64,000 nucleotides of DNA, from contig JAZBQD010000027.1 of the NCBI GenBank assembly GCA_036583965.1, positions 21,131,001-21,195,000 of the forward strand, in the 5' to 3' direction. The translations under genes were made by a program, and so were the position numbers. The DNA is from Prunella strophiata. Taxonomy: Eukaryota; Chordata; Aves; Passeriformes; Prunellidae. The notes beneath the pieces were generated by a model, which ran no database searches, was not told the origin of the DNA, and saw nothing but the letters and a program-made list of their open reading frames with translations. Below are positions 14,461 to 26,100 of the stretch, piece after piece; the first letter of the stretch is position 1, and every line of letters starts with the position of its first letter.

Positions 14461-17400
14461 AGCCACCAGGCACCTAAAAACTGCCCAACACCACCACTGC
14501 AAGGGCTGTACAGCCCTGTTCAGCTCTGCAGAGCCACCAGGCACCTAAAAACTGCCCAACACCACCACTGCAAGGGCTGCCCAGCCCTGTTCAGCTCTGC
14601 AGAGCCACCAGGCACCTAAAAACTGCCCAACACCACCACTGCAAGGGCTGTACAGCCCTGTTCAGCTCTGCAGAGCCACCAGGCACCTAAAAACTGCCCA
14701 ACACCACCACTGCAAGGGCTGTACAGCCCTGTTCAGCTCTGCAGAGCCACCAGGCACCTGAAAACTGCCCAACACCACCACTGCAAGGGCTGCCCAACCC
14801 TGTTCAGCTCTGCAGAGCCACCAGGCACCTGAAAGCTGCCCAACAGAACCACTGCAAGGACTGTACAGCCCTGTTCAGCTCTGCAGAGCCACCAGGCACC
14901 TAAAAACTGCCCAACACCACCACTGCAAGGGCTGCCCAGCCCTGTTCAGCTCTGCAGAGCCACCAGGCACCTAAAAACTGCCCAACACCACCACTGCAAG
15001 GGCTGCCCAGCCCTGTTCAGCTCTGCAGAGCCACCAGGCACCTAAAAACTGCCCAACACCACCACTGCAAGGGCTGCCCAGCCCTGTTCAGCTCTGCAGA
15101 GCCATCAGGTACCTAAAAACTGCCCAACACCACCACTGCAAGGGCTGCCCAGCCCTGTTCAGCTCTGCAGAGCCATCAGGTACCTAAAAACTGCCAACAC
15201 CACCACTGCAAGGGCTGCCCAGCCCTGTTCAGCTCTGCAGAGCCACCAGGCACCTAAAAACTGCCCAACACCACCACTGCAAGGGCTGCCCAGCCCTGTT
15301 CAGCTCTGCAGAGCCATCAGGTACCTAAAAACTGCCCAACACCACCACTGCAAGGGCTGTACAGCCCTGTTCAGCTCTGCAGAGCCACCAGGCACCTAAA
15401 AACTGCCAACACCACCACTGCAAGGGCTGTACAGCCCTGTTCAGCTCTGCAGAGCCACCAGGCACCTAAAAACTGCCCAACACCACCACTGCAAGGGCTG
15501 TACAGCCCTGTTCAGCTCTGCAGAGCCACCAGGCACCTAAAAACTGCCCAACACCACCACTGCAAGGGCTGTACAGCCCTGTTCAGCTCTGCAGAGCCAC
15601 CAGGCACCTAAAAACTGCCCAACACCACCACTGCAAGGGCTGTACAGCCCTGTTCAGCTCTGCAGAGCCACCAGGCACCTAAAAACTGCCCAACACCACC
15701 ACTGCAAGGGCTGTACAGCCCTGTTCAGCTCTGCAGAGCCACCAGGCACCTAAAAACTGCCCAACACCACCACTGCAAGGGCTGTACAGCCCTGTTCAGC
15801 TCTGCAGAGCCATCAGGTACCTAAAAACTGCCCAACACCACCACTGCAAGGGCTGTACAGCCCTGTTCAGCTCTGCAGAGCCATCAGGTACCTAAAAACT
15901 GCCCAACACCACCACTGCAAGGGCTGTACAGCCCTGTTCAGCTCTGCAGAGCCATCAGGTACCTAAAAACTGCCCAACACCACCACTGCAAGGGCTGTAC
16001 AGCCCTGTTCAGCTCTGCAGAGCCACCAGGCACCTAAAAACTGCCCAACACCACCACTGCAAGGGCTGTACAGCCCTGTTCAGCTCTGCAGAGCCATCAG
16101 GTACCTAAAAACTGCCCAACACCACCACTGCAAGGGCTGTACAGCCCTGTTCAGCTCTGCAGAGCCATCAGGCACCTAAAAACTGCCAAACACCACCACT
16201 GCAAGGGCTGCCCAGCCCTGTTCAGCTCTGCAGAGCCACCAGGCACCTAAAAACTGCCCAACACCACCACTGCAAGGGCTGCCCAGCCCTGTTCAGCTCT
16301 GCAGAGCCACCAGGCACCTAAAAACTGCCCAACACCACCACTGCAAGGGCTGCCCAGCCCTGTTCAGCTCTGCAGAGCCACCAGGCACCTAAAAACTGCC
16401 CAACACCACCACTGCAAGGGCTGCCCAGCCCTGTTCAGCTCTGCAGAGCCACCAGGCACCTAAAAACTGCCCAACACCACCACTGCAAGGGCTGCCCAGC
16501 CCTGTTCAGCTCTGCAGAGCCACCAGGCACCTAAAAACTGCCCAACACCACCACTGCAAGGGCTGCCCAGCCCTGTTCAGCTCTGCAGAGCCACCAGGCA
16601 CCTAAAAACTGCCCAACACCACCACTGCAAGGGCTGCCCAGCCCTGTTCAGCTCTGCAGAGCCACCAGGCACCTAAAAACTGCCCAACACCACCACTGCA
16701 AGGGCTGCCCAGCCCTGTTCAGCTCTGCAGAGCCACCAGGCACCTAAAAACTGCCCAACACCACCACTGCAAGGGCTGCCCAGCCCTGTTCAGCTCTGCA
16801 GAGCCACCAGGCACCTAAAAACTGCCCAACACCACCACTGCAAGGGCTGCCCAGCCCTGTTCAGCTCTGCAGAGCCACCAGGCACCTAAAAACTGCCCAA
16901 CACCACCACTGCAAGGGCTGCCCAGCCCTGTTCAGCTCTGCAGAGCCACCAGGCACCTAAAAACTGCCCAACACCACCACTGCAAGGGCTGCCCAGCCCT
17001 GTTCAGCTCTGCAGAGCCACCAGGCACCTAAAAACTGCCCAACACCACCACTGCAAGGGCTGCCCAGCCCTGTTCAGCTCTGCAGAGCCACCAGGCACCT
17101 AAAAACTGCCCAACACCACCACTGCAAGGGCTGCCCAGCCCTGTTCAGCTCTGCAGAGCCACCAGGCACCTAAAAACTGCCCAACACCACCACTGCAAGG
17201 GCTGCCCAGCCCTGTTCAGCTCTGCAGAGCCACCAGGCACCTAAAAACTGCCCAACACCACCACTGCAAGGGCTGCCCAGCCCTGTTCAGCTCTGCAGAG
17301 CCACCAGGCACCTAAAAACTGCCCAACACCACCACTGCAAGGGCTGCCCAGCCCTGTTCAGCTCTGCAGAGCCACCAGGCACCTAAAAACTGCCCAACAC

Positions 17401-17482
17401 CACCACTGCAAGGGCTGCCCAGCCCTGTTCAGCTCTGCAGAGCCACCAGGCACCTAAAAACTGCCCAACACCACCACTGCAA
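14461..17482. repeat. 71-bp tandem repeat array, 42 full units plus a partial unit
   Basis: Unit starts repeat every 71 bp from 14461 to 17441, giving 42 full units and a final 42-bp partial unit. Two units are one base short (starting near 15171 and 15383), which exactly accounts for the total length. Each unit runs from AGCCACCAGGCACC through an A-run and a CACCACCACTGCAAGG stretch to GTTCAGCTCTGCAG. Two variable positions define subtypes: the centre is either TGTACA or TGCCCA, and the start is either ACCAGGCACC or ATCAGGTACC. Units 26-42 (16234-17440) are all of the TGCCCA, ACCAGGCACC type. Units 13-24 (15312-16162) are all TGTACA. Units 1-12 are mixed and include the two most diverged copies (14745-14886). 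The array lies in VAV3 intron 2, about 1.76 kb past the exon 2 donor. I do not recognise the family. Confidence 0.97.
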
Positions 17483-19240
17483 TGTCACTGCAGTTTCACC
17501 TGATAGCTTTCCAAGAAAGGTGACCTAGGTTAGAGAAGTCATTGCTTGGATGCACTAAAACTACAAAGCAAGTTCCAGGGATAATTAGTCTATTTGTGCT
17601 ATATGGCAGCCACAAACAGTAAAAAAAAATCCATGTCTCTACATTCAAATTGACTTTGGGAAGAGCAATCAAATACTAATGAACATGGATGGAATACAGG
17701 GGTTTTTTTTGACCAGTTATTCTACTTACATAAAACCATATTCCAAAATAAATTCTGTTAAAATTACATATCAAGGGTACCAGAAACATTTTTGGGTTAA
17801 ATTCACCATTAATTCAGAAACTGTTTTTGCTGGGTATTTAACGATGCAGCAAGAATAACTTGTACTGTAAAATCTTTTTTTAAAACTAGACTGTATTAAA
17901 AACAGGACATCTTTACACAGCACAAAATGAGAAACTTTCAGCAAGCAATTATAACATGTAATATGAAAAAAAATCCTTAGGTGTAGGTATCAAAGATTTG
18001 AATCAAGCATTAGATATCTGACTCAAATACCTTAAATAAGACATTGCTAGCACACACAAAAAAATAAGATCCAACTACTTTAAATTCCTTCGCTACTTGC
18101 GCAATCAAAACAAAAACAAATCTCATTTTTAATGAGCCAGATTTGTACAAAAGGACCATGTCTTAACAAAAAGCTTTGTCTTAAATATGATTTATGAAGA
18201 CAAGATGTCCAGCAAAACTGAAGAACAGGTGGAATTACCAGGTTATCTAATTTAATGCTCAAAGGACTTAACCAGGCAAAAGATTGAGAAAAATAATTAG
18301 ATATTTTGGTTAATGATGATCACTGAGCCATTTCAAACAATCATATTGAAGTCCCTGATTCATTCTTGCACTCTTACATCACCTTTACCTCTATGCCTAC
18401 TTATAAAAAGACCAGTGCATAAAAATTAGATAGCAAAATTATGATCTTTTAAAAAAAGCAATAATGCTTAAGATAACACTAAATTTGAATAAGTAACTAT
18501 TTTTAGTGCTACTTCAGGTAATTTTTAGACATTTTCCTGTGAAATTAGGGTAATGATACTATGACTCAAAAGCAGAAACTGAAGTTGAACTAAACATGTT
18601 GGCAATGACAGATCAAACAGGTATGTAGGAGGCTGAACAACAGACTGGAAAAAGCTTTACATGTAGCACAAGTAGTCAGGCTTACAGAATATACTGTAAA
18701 TATACAGTGTAAATTAGAATAGTCACATTAACCTATCAAAGCTGTGTCTGAGCTTTACAGCAGGTTAGGAGAAAAAACAACTAACTGTCAAAAAATAACT
18801 GTACAAGGGCAACTTATCTGGGTGACTTTCAAGTCCCTGAGGTGACAGAAACATGCTCTGTGCCACATAGGCTCACAACATACAGGCCTGGGGTTTCCAA
18901 ATCCACATGGCTTATGCCCAGGTGATTTCACCAGACAGCACTCACCCACAGTTTGTCATCTTCCTCCATTTCATTTCCCTTTTACTCAGCATCTTTCAAA
19001 CCATTTATCTTGGCTTTTCACACACTCAGAACTTTCCTGCCAAGTATTTTTCTCTGTCCTTTATTAGCCCCTCCAATACAAACCTACTTTTTCTGCTTTC
19101 TTAATTCTTCCCCACTATTTTTTCATAACAAATGCTCATCCATTAGTCACAACTTCTATATCACAGCTACCAAAAAAATATTTTCTGTGCAAGCAGCAGA
19201 ACATAAGTGTTATTTGGGATACAATCGAGAGCATCCTTAC
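17483..19240. other. VAV3 intron 2, proximal part
   Basis: AT-rich intronic sequence between the 71-bp array and the exon 2 splice donor. The donor sits at 19240-19235 on the minus strand and reads GTAAGG. I see no other exon or repeat of note. Confidence 0.75.
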
Positions 19241-19357
19241 CTTTCCAAAATCTCTCACGTCAAACAAATCAAATGCTTCAAAGAGTTCACTTTTCTTCAT
19301 TCCAAATATTTCACAACATGCCGAAAGAAAAGTCCTTATATTCTTCAAGCAGAGAAA
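19241..19357 (-). CDS. VAV3: VAV3 coding exon 2 (calponin-homology domain, residues 69-107)
   Basis: This 117-nt exon encodes 39 residues, starting [15 protein letters not shown] and ending [11 protein letters not shown], and continues exon 1 in frame. VAV3 is a guanine nucleotide exchange factor that activates Rho/Rac GTPases downstream of receptor tyrosine kinases and immune receptors. In the Vav family the N-terminal calponin-homology domain helps hold the catalytic DH domain inactive. The acceptor reads TCTAG on the minus strand and follows a clean pyrimidine tract (TTTCTGTTCTCTTTCCTCTAG, shown here as the last bases of the intron; 19358-19378). The donor is AAG followed by GTAAGG. Both ends are phase 0 and the length is a multiple of three, so skipping the exon would keep the frame. 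The [17 protein letters not shown] and FDVRDFGK stretches fit VAV3 better than VAV1 or VAV2. The paralogue call is from remembered family sequence, not a search. Confidence 0.96.
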
Positions 19358-22300
19358 CTAGAGGAAAGAGAACAGAAATGCGAAGTATCAAGTGTGCAAA
19401 TTAGCAATACACATGCTCACTTTGGTCACAAACACACCATATAATTAACCAATACAATTTCTAAGTCAGCACTTGCCACTATGCTGGGATCCTCCACTGG
19501 TCCTAATTCAGCCATAACATGTCTCTTCAGACTCAAAATAATTAACTAGATTCTAAGTAGACACTTGGTAAACAGGAACTATTTTCTCTCTTTTTACATA
19601 AACAAGATGTGACAATGTGCTACTAGATACATAATAGTCAAAAGACAGACTTACTTTTCAGCCCCCTACAGACAGCACAGAACAAAACAAATAAGTTACC
19701 ATTAAAAATTATATTAACAGCAGTGAAAGTTATCATTCATGTATAAATCAATAATTTTATCTGTTATTTTCTAGTCTGAATGTTTAAGGAATGCATGTGC
19801 ACTGTTTTCACACACCAAAGACTTTATGGATACATATTCTCCATCTGGCATACAGGAGCAGATGAAGCTTGCAGTGAAGTCATTTAAATTTACCTAGCAG
19901 AGATTTAAGATCCTCAGACCACCTTGACCTTCTGTACTGAATCAAGGGCTATTTCCCTTTAAGTTATCCACATGCATCAATGATCATCTGAGACTGAAAA
20001 AGAATAAAGCCTCTACCACAATGATCCCCTTAAAAGGCTTTTTATGCATTTTCCTGTGGATTATTTTGTTTGCCAGACCTTAACAGGCCAAAAGGCAGTA
20101 ACTGTCAAGAGCATCAGTAACTTCAGAGGGACAGCTAAAAAGCACAACTCTTGATAACAATTAGCTCCTTGAGGTACTGACACCTTGTGAGGAACATCAG
20201 CTTCATAAAGATGCTTCTGTAGTCTTATGAGCCACAGTTGAAAAGCAAATACAATATTTATAAGCAGCAGCATTTCAAAGGACCCTGCACCCTGCTTTGA
20301 ATATGCATTTTAAAAGTACTGACACAGCAACTCAGTATTACAACAGAGTTCTGCATGTTTTAGTGGATTCATGAGGATCACTCATATTAGGATGGATTAT
20401 AGAATTGCTCTATGTTACAACTTCCTGTTTTGATCAAAGCAGTATTTTTGATATTGAGTGTCACAGCCATGCCAATTGAACAGGCAGCCCTACTTCCCAT
20501 CTTACAGAACTACCCAGTGAGACACAGGAGGAGCAGAGCACCTGATAGACCAGATTTACAGCAAGGGCACACTTATGAAAGCACTGATCAACGAGAGATG
20601 CTACAAGAGCAGGCAGCTCCAGTCAATGGCTGTGGACATCAGAGCAGCCAACAAACTCATCACAAAGCATCCCAAAAACCATCCCTGTGCAAACCAAAGT
20701 TGCCAGGAAAGCACCTGTGACTGGCCAGGGCCTCATCAACAGTAAGGATTCCCAGCTGTGCTGGGAGGACCTGCAGCCTCCATCTTTTTCCCTCTTTCCA
20801 AAGAGCCTCTCCAGCATGTGCCTCCCAACTCACACAGGGCAGTCATCCCTGGGCTACACACTGAGCTGCTCAAGGACAACACTGCATTTATGCCAGACTG
20901 CTTTTATGCCAAGTGGAATTGTAAGAATTAGTCTAGCTTGCTTAGTCAATGTGGCAAGCTTATCTGGTTTTGCAATGATTATAATTTTGAAGTCAAAATT
21001 GCAAGGTCAGAAGGCCAACAGATGTTCAATATAGTGATTCCTCCTCCTCCTCCATCACATTGGCAGAAAGAATCAGAAAGTGAGCTGGTCTTTAAAATGA
21101 GCTTTAAAAACAAGATGGCACATACAAAGTTATTGTTTTCTGCTGTATTTTTCCCCTAGATTTTTTATTATTTTTCTTAAAAGCTATCAAGTGGCCACTA
21201 GGTTTGTCTAATGCACAATACTGATTCAACTTGAATACCCATCTACCTTCTTACATCAAAATTCTCAAAACCACTGACAGATGTGACTCCCACTGGAAAA
21301 TTCAGCTGCCTTTTGGAAACCTAAGTTTGGAGTTTGTATTAGTTAGTGCTGAAGTCTCCCAGTGCAAAGAAAGCTTACAGCTGCATTAAATTGTTTACCT
21401 CTAAAGGGAACAAGAAGTCAAGGGAGAGACAGGAGCTGTCATGGGCCTGAAATCTGACCTAGATTTGCTAAAGAGCATTTTAGTGAGTTACATTTAGCTT
21501 CTTAATATAGCTAAAAGAACCATTTAAGGGATCAGCAGTTTTTCACAAACAAGATGTCCTCTCTCTTCAGCAAAACCTCTCCAACTATTCTTAACAGGCA
21601 TCTCCTACAATACTAAGATAAAGATGGCAGCATTTTTTCCAACAAGATTTATTAGTTACTTGAAATTTCTTTTAAGTTTAGAGGCAATTTTCTGACATCA
21701 GCCATTTGTTTAAATGATTGTTACTATGAATTATATCTGAGCAGATTTGAAAGCATATTACAAGAAATTACAAGCTCACATGTTTTCAAGGAAGTGTTAA
21801 AGCACCTACCCTCGAAGTAGTAAATCAAATTCTTTGGAATATTCTAACAGTAAGACCAAGGAAGAATCTAATTCCCCATCTTCCTCTGCCCCTCTTTTTC
21901 TGTTTCTTAAATACTAACTCATTAGCATGTATCATTATGTTAAGCAGGTTTAACCTAATTATGATCTAATATTCAATAGCCATATAACATGTAACATTTC
22001 TTTTAGGCTCTAGAAACCAATGGTAAGCATCTGTCAAATCTGCCTGTGCTTGAGATAGGAGCACATCAGTGAGTGTGTGCCAGGCAGTGCCTTCAGCAGG
22101 AGAGGTGTCCTGACATCACAGTCTAACCCCTTGCAACCTCAAAGACTGCTTAGTGAGTCTGAGTTGGCCCTATAGTGATTCTATATCCATCAGTTTTCCC
22201 TTGTCAATTGAAAATTAAATTCTTATTAATATTAAGCTAACCACAGTAGCTACAAGGATAAAGCTGCAAAACTACTAGAACCAAAAGCATGTTCATATTT

Positions 22301-22848
22301 AAATGAATTAATTTTGCAGTACAATATATGAAAAAAAAAGTCTTAAAAAACCCCTTGTTATATGCTACTAAGGTTTCAGAAAAGTTATTTGATTACATTA
22401 CCCAGAAAACTTTCAGAATTATCTCCAAAACTTTATACTGCAATCTTCTAAAGAAACAGTTTGCCTCATTGAAAGCAAAGGGTTTTATCACTGTGGTTAT
22501 TGTATGAAGATGTACAGATTAGTAAGAGAAACCTCCAAATTAAAAAAGAGCATACTGCTAAAATCTAGGAAGTTCTATAAAAGACAACCTTCCTTGCTGG
22601 CAGTAAGAAAAAGGCATCATCACTTGCAGTCTCTCATTAGTAAGTACAGTCCTCAGGATATTTGGAAACCTACTGCATTATTGTGTTTCTTTTTCAAAAG
22701 AAAACATTGTAGTTCAGCACACCGCAAGGGAGATCATTAGAGCAGCTGGGTACCCAGTTCTCAGAGATGCAAGGAGAGCTAAACCTCACTCAAAGGCTCT
22801 TCCACAGGAAACACTGTCTTCCAGTACAAGAACTGGTTTCTCTTCATT

Positions 22849-22881
22849 AAAAAAAAAAAAAAAAACAAAAAAAAAAAAAAA
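22849..22881. repeat. Long A-tract with one C
   Basis: Seventeen A, one C, then fifteen A. This could be the tail of an old retroposed sequence, but I see no recognisable body or flanking duplication. Confidence 0.9.
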
Positions 22882-23084
22882 CTATAACTTAAAAACATCC
22901 CCTTGGAATAGTTAATGATGCATTTTTTCACCCCTTTTTAAGCTACAGTGGCTTAAACTACAGCAGTCCAGAACTCTCAGTACACAGATCAGTAAAATAT
23001 TGCAGTAGGGTAGTATAAGCCATGAGCATAAAAAACTTGACAGCTAGTAAGAAATCCATCTTCTCTCTTGCTGATCCACAGACA

Positions 23085-23165
23085 TGCCATGAGAGGAGAC
23101 TATATCCAGCACCAGAGACAGATGGACAGAAATCACAACCCATCCCCATTCTGTGATTCTGTGAT
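23085..23165 (+). mobile_element. Probable CR1 LINE 3'-end fragment
   Basis: The segment ends with two copies of the octamer ATTCTGTG plus AT (23148-23165), preceded by CACAACCCATCCCC. Avian CR1 elements end in short tandem octamers of the ATTCTATG/ATTCTGTG type, usually just after a CCAACCCC-like stretch, so the tail is a good match. The sequence further upstream resembles CR1 only loosely. The left edge is therefore approximate and the copy is old and truncated, with no coding capacity. Confidence 0.5.
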
Positions 23166-26100
23166 GGGGGCTCAGGAGCCTGAAAACACTCTTCAGAATT
23201 AACAGCTATAGATTATGAAGACATTTCTAAAGCATCCTAATGTTTCACTACTACAATACCCATAATGCAGCCATTGTCAGGGCTGCTGGAATGGTAGTAA
23301 CTCCTGTGATAAACCACTGTGGTTTTATGGAATGGGTTCTAGTGTCCTCTGGTCTGTTCTAGACTGAATTTAATTTTGCAAGAGGCACTAACACAGCATT
23401 TATTGAAATGACAGGCAAGTTTGAAAAAAAAACATGTCTACCACCTTGTAAAAAGCAGGTATAGTTTATATAATTTGGATTGCATTTGTCTGAACATTAA
23501 ACACAAGACAGTGAGCAAATCAAATTATACCAGGTCCCACAGTAATAGTACTCTGTTTTCTCCCACAATATTTGCCACTTCACATAAAAACATTTATTTG
23601 AGGCTTTTTTCCACACAGAACAGTGTTATGTGCACTGACAGAAATGCATAGAAATATTTTACAAAGGGTACTGAATAGAAATTACTAATTAGATACTAAA
23701 AGCACAGGCAGGGCTGAAGCTGCCCACAGGGAAGAAGGATTTCTCTAACCAGACCTCTAATGAAGTGAAAGATGAAATGCAATGGAAAAAAAAAAGGGGG
23801 GGAGGGAATAATATAAGCTCTATTCCCATAATCTAAGAGGTATTTCTCAAAAAATATATTTTGGCACTGAAGTACTTCAATGGAATAAAGGTCTGTTTGA
23901 TACAGACCATAATATTCAGTATCTCGATGTATCCTTTGTACTAAAAGCACTTCTACAGGCCTTCAGAAACCAACACAAAGAGCTCTGAAGATCAAATTGT
24001 GCCACAAGACATTTAATGAAATTCCAACAGAGCAACACCAGTCAGGCGAGTGAAAACTGAAAGGCCAAGAAATGACAAGTATTCAGGAAAGACAGAGTTC
24101 TAATTCACTTTTTTATTATTTTAATTACCAATAGTGGGAAGAGGGAAAAAAGCTGTTTGTATTTGTTTCAACTTCCACCTCCTTTTTATTATGATGATTG
24201 AGTCACAAGCACAGATATTTAGTCACAAGCCTGGGAAGCTGGCAGTTCCCCTGTGTCTGGACCAGACATCCACACTGCATTAAGACAAACTAGGAACAAT
24301 ACTGAAGCCTGAGTTATCTCAAGGCAGTCTAAACAGATGCTAGGCTATAAGGGGTATCAAAACCAGACTGGAACACTGTCACTCATTGTCAGGAAAGGTG
24401 GTTTTTTTCCCCCCACTGTGATTCACTTTTGCTGACATGGAATACCCATCCCTTCACCACTGCACTTCACTGGCTTTTCTGCATGTTGTGTTCCCAGCCC
24501 CACACAGACTTCAGGAGGCTCCCAATAACTGCATAAGACCAGTTGCTCCTAGCCACCATCATGTAGAAGCTATGATAAAAGAGTAAAAACATAAAAAGGG
24601 ACTCTACTTAGCCCATTGCTCACTAAATCCACTTTACCTTCTGTGGAAGAAACAAGGCATGTCAACCACAGAAAGTCCTGAAATCTTCCCCTCCTATTCC
24701 TCCTCTAAACGGCAGCACTTCATAAACTACACAGCTGCAGCTATTTGTCTTTGCCTTGTCTTTAAAGAGCCTTATATGCAAAACCAAAAAGTAATGGCAT
24801 TTTACATTACAGCAAGCATGCTATAGCTAAAATAGCTGAGGAAAGGGCAGACTTTCAAAACACGGATATAAAAGCAGCAATGAGAGGAGCAAACCTGGCT
24901 TCAATTCACACATCTAACAAGGTATGATTCCTTTGTTTTTTCAATTGTGAAATACTGATGTTACATGCAAGGAAGCATACTCAGGTTTCTGAATAGGTGA
25001 GATTTTTCTATTGGTTATTTGTGTTCTTAAAAAAGCAGAATTATACAAGAATAGAAGTCAGAAGAACAGAAGATCAGACCATTGCCATAACACTTACATG
25101 CACTTTCTACACCCTCAGTGCTTACTACAACACATGAGCTCCTGACCTTTCCTATCTGTTCCTGGAATAATGATGAGAACAGATTAGCTGGGCATCTCTA
25201 ATGTTTTTTTTCCACTCTGTTCCTGAGAATATATGCAAAAAGGAAAATGCTGCACTTATACCTGATAAGCAAAAGGAGAAATGTGAAAATTTCCATAATG
25301 GATTTAACTGGAAGAATTGCTTTTGTACATTCTGTCACCAAGATTGGTAAGTGCAAGTTGTTTCAGTGAAAGAAAGCACTGAAACAAAACTTGTCACCTC
25401 AAAATTTCCTTCAAGAAGTTGATTAATGCCCTGAGGGTTGCGGATTCTTGTCTTCTCACTTGTTTCAGTATTTGCTGCAACAACTGTGCTGATAGGAACA
25501 GCATAAACTTCATTAAAATGCTGTTCAAATGCTGCTGAGTCTGAATTTGAGATCCCAGCACTGGCTACTGTGAGCAAACAGCACCATCACCTCTAGCCAC
25601 CAAGGCAAAACCCTGTGACCATAGCAAAGGTACACAGCAGCAAGACCAAAACTGTACCTTGAACCTACACACATAAAAGAGCAACAGTAACTAGAGATCA
25701 AGATCCAAGGGTTTCATCAGTGCCTGCAGAGTGTGCATGCACAGCGAACTTCCAGCTTCCTTACAACTCTTGCAGCCACATCCAATAAAGGGAGAAAATC
25801 AGGTACTCAGAGATCCAGCTGCTCATATATCAAGAGCTCCTTTCCATGAGCCAGGCTGGACAGTTCCCCAGCACATGCCATCTTTGACAGAACAACCCCA
25901 AAAGGAGGGTTACCAAAATAAGAGCACATTATACTTCTACTAGATGTCACAATTATTTTCTTTACTATCTGTATGTTAATTAACACCAAATTACTAAATA
26001 ATCAGACAAAGCCCCACTGTGGTACTGACAGAATTGTACAGTCAGGGTTAACAATTCAAACACAGCAATCATTCCTGGCTCTTCACAGATTTCAGCAGCC

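Noticed and set aside
14407..14619. Open frame running into the 71-bp array
   Set aside because: The 71-bp unit is not a multiple of three and other phases contain stops, so the frame does not persist through the array.
14461..17482. CRISPR-like regular spacing
   Set aside because: The whole unit repeats with no unique spacers, and the context is a vertebrate intron. It is a tandem repeat.
18953..19444. 163-codon plus-strand frame overlapping exon 2
   Set aside because: It is antisense to the conserved VAV3 exon 2 and has no recognisable domain.
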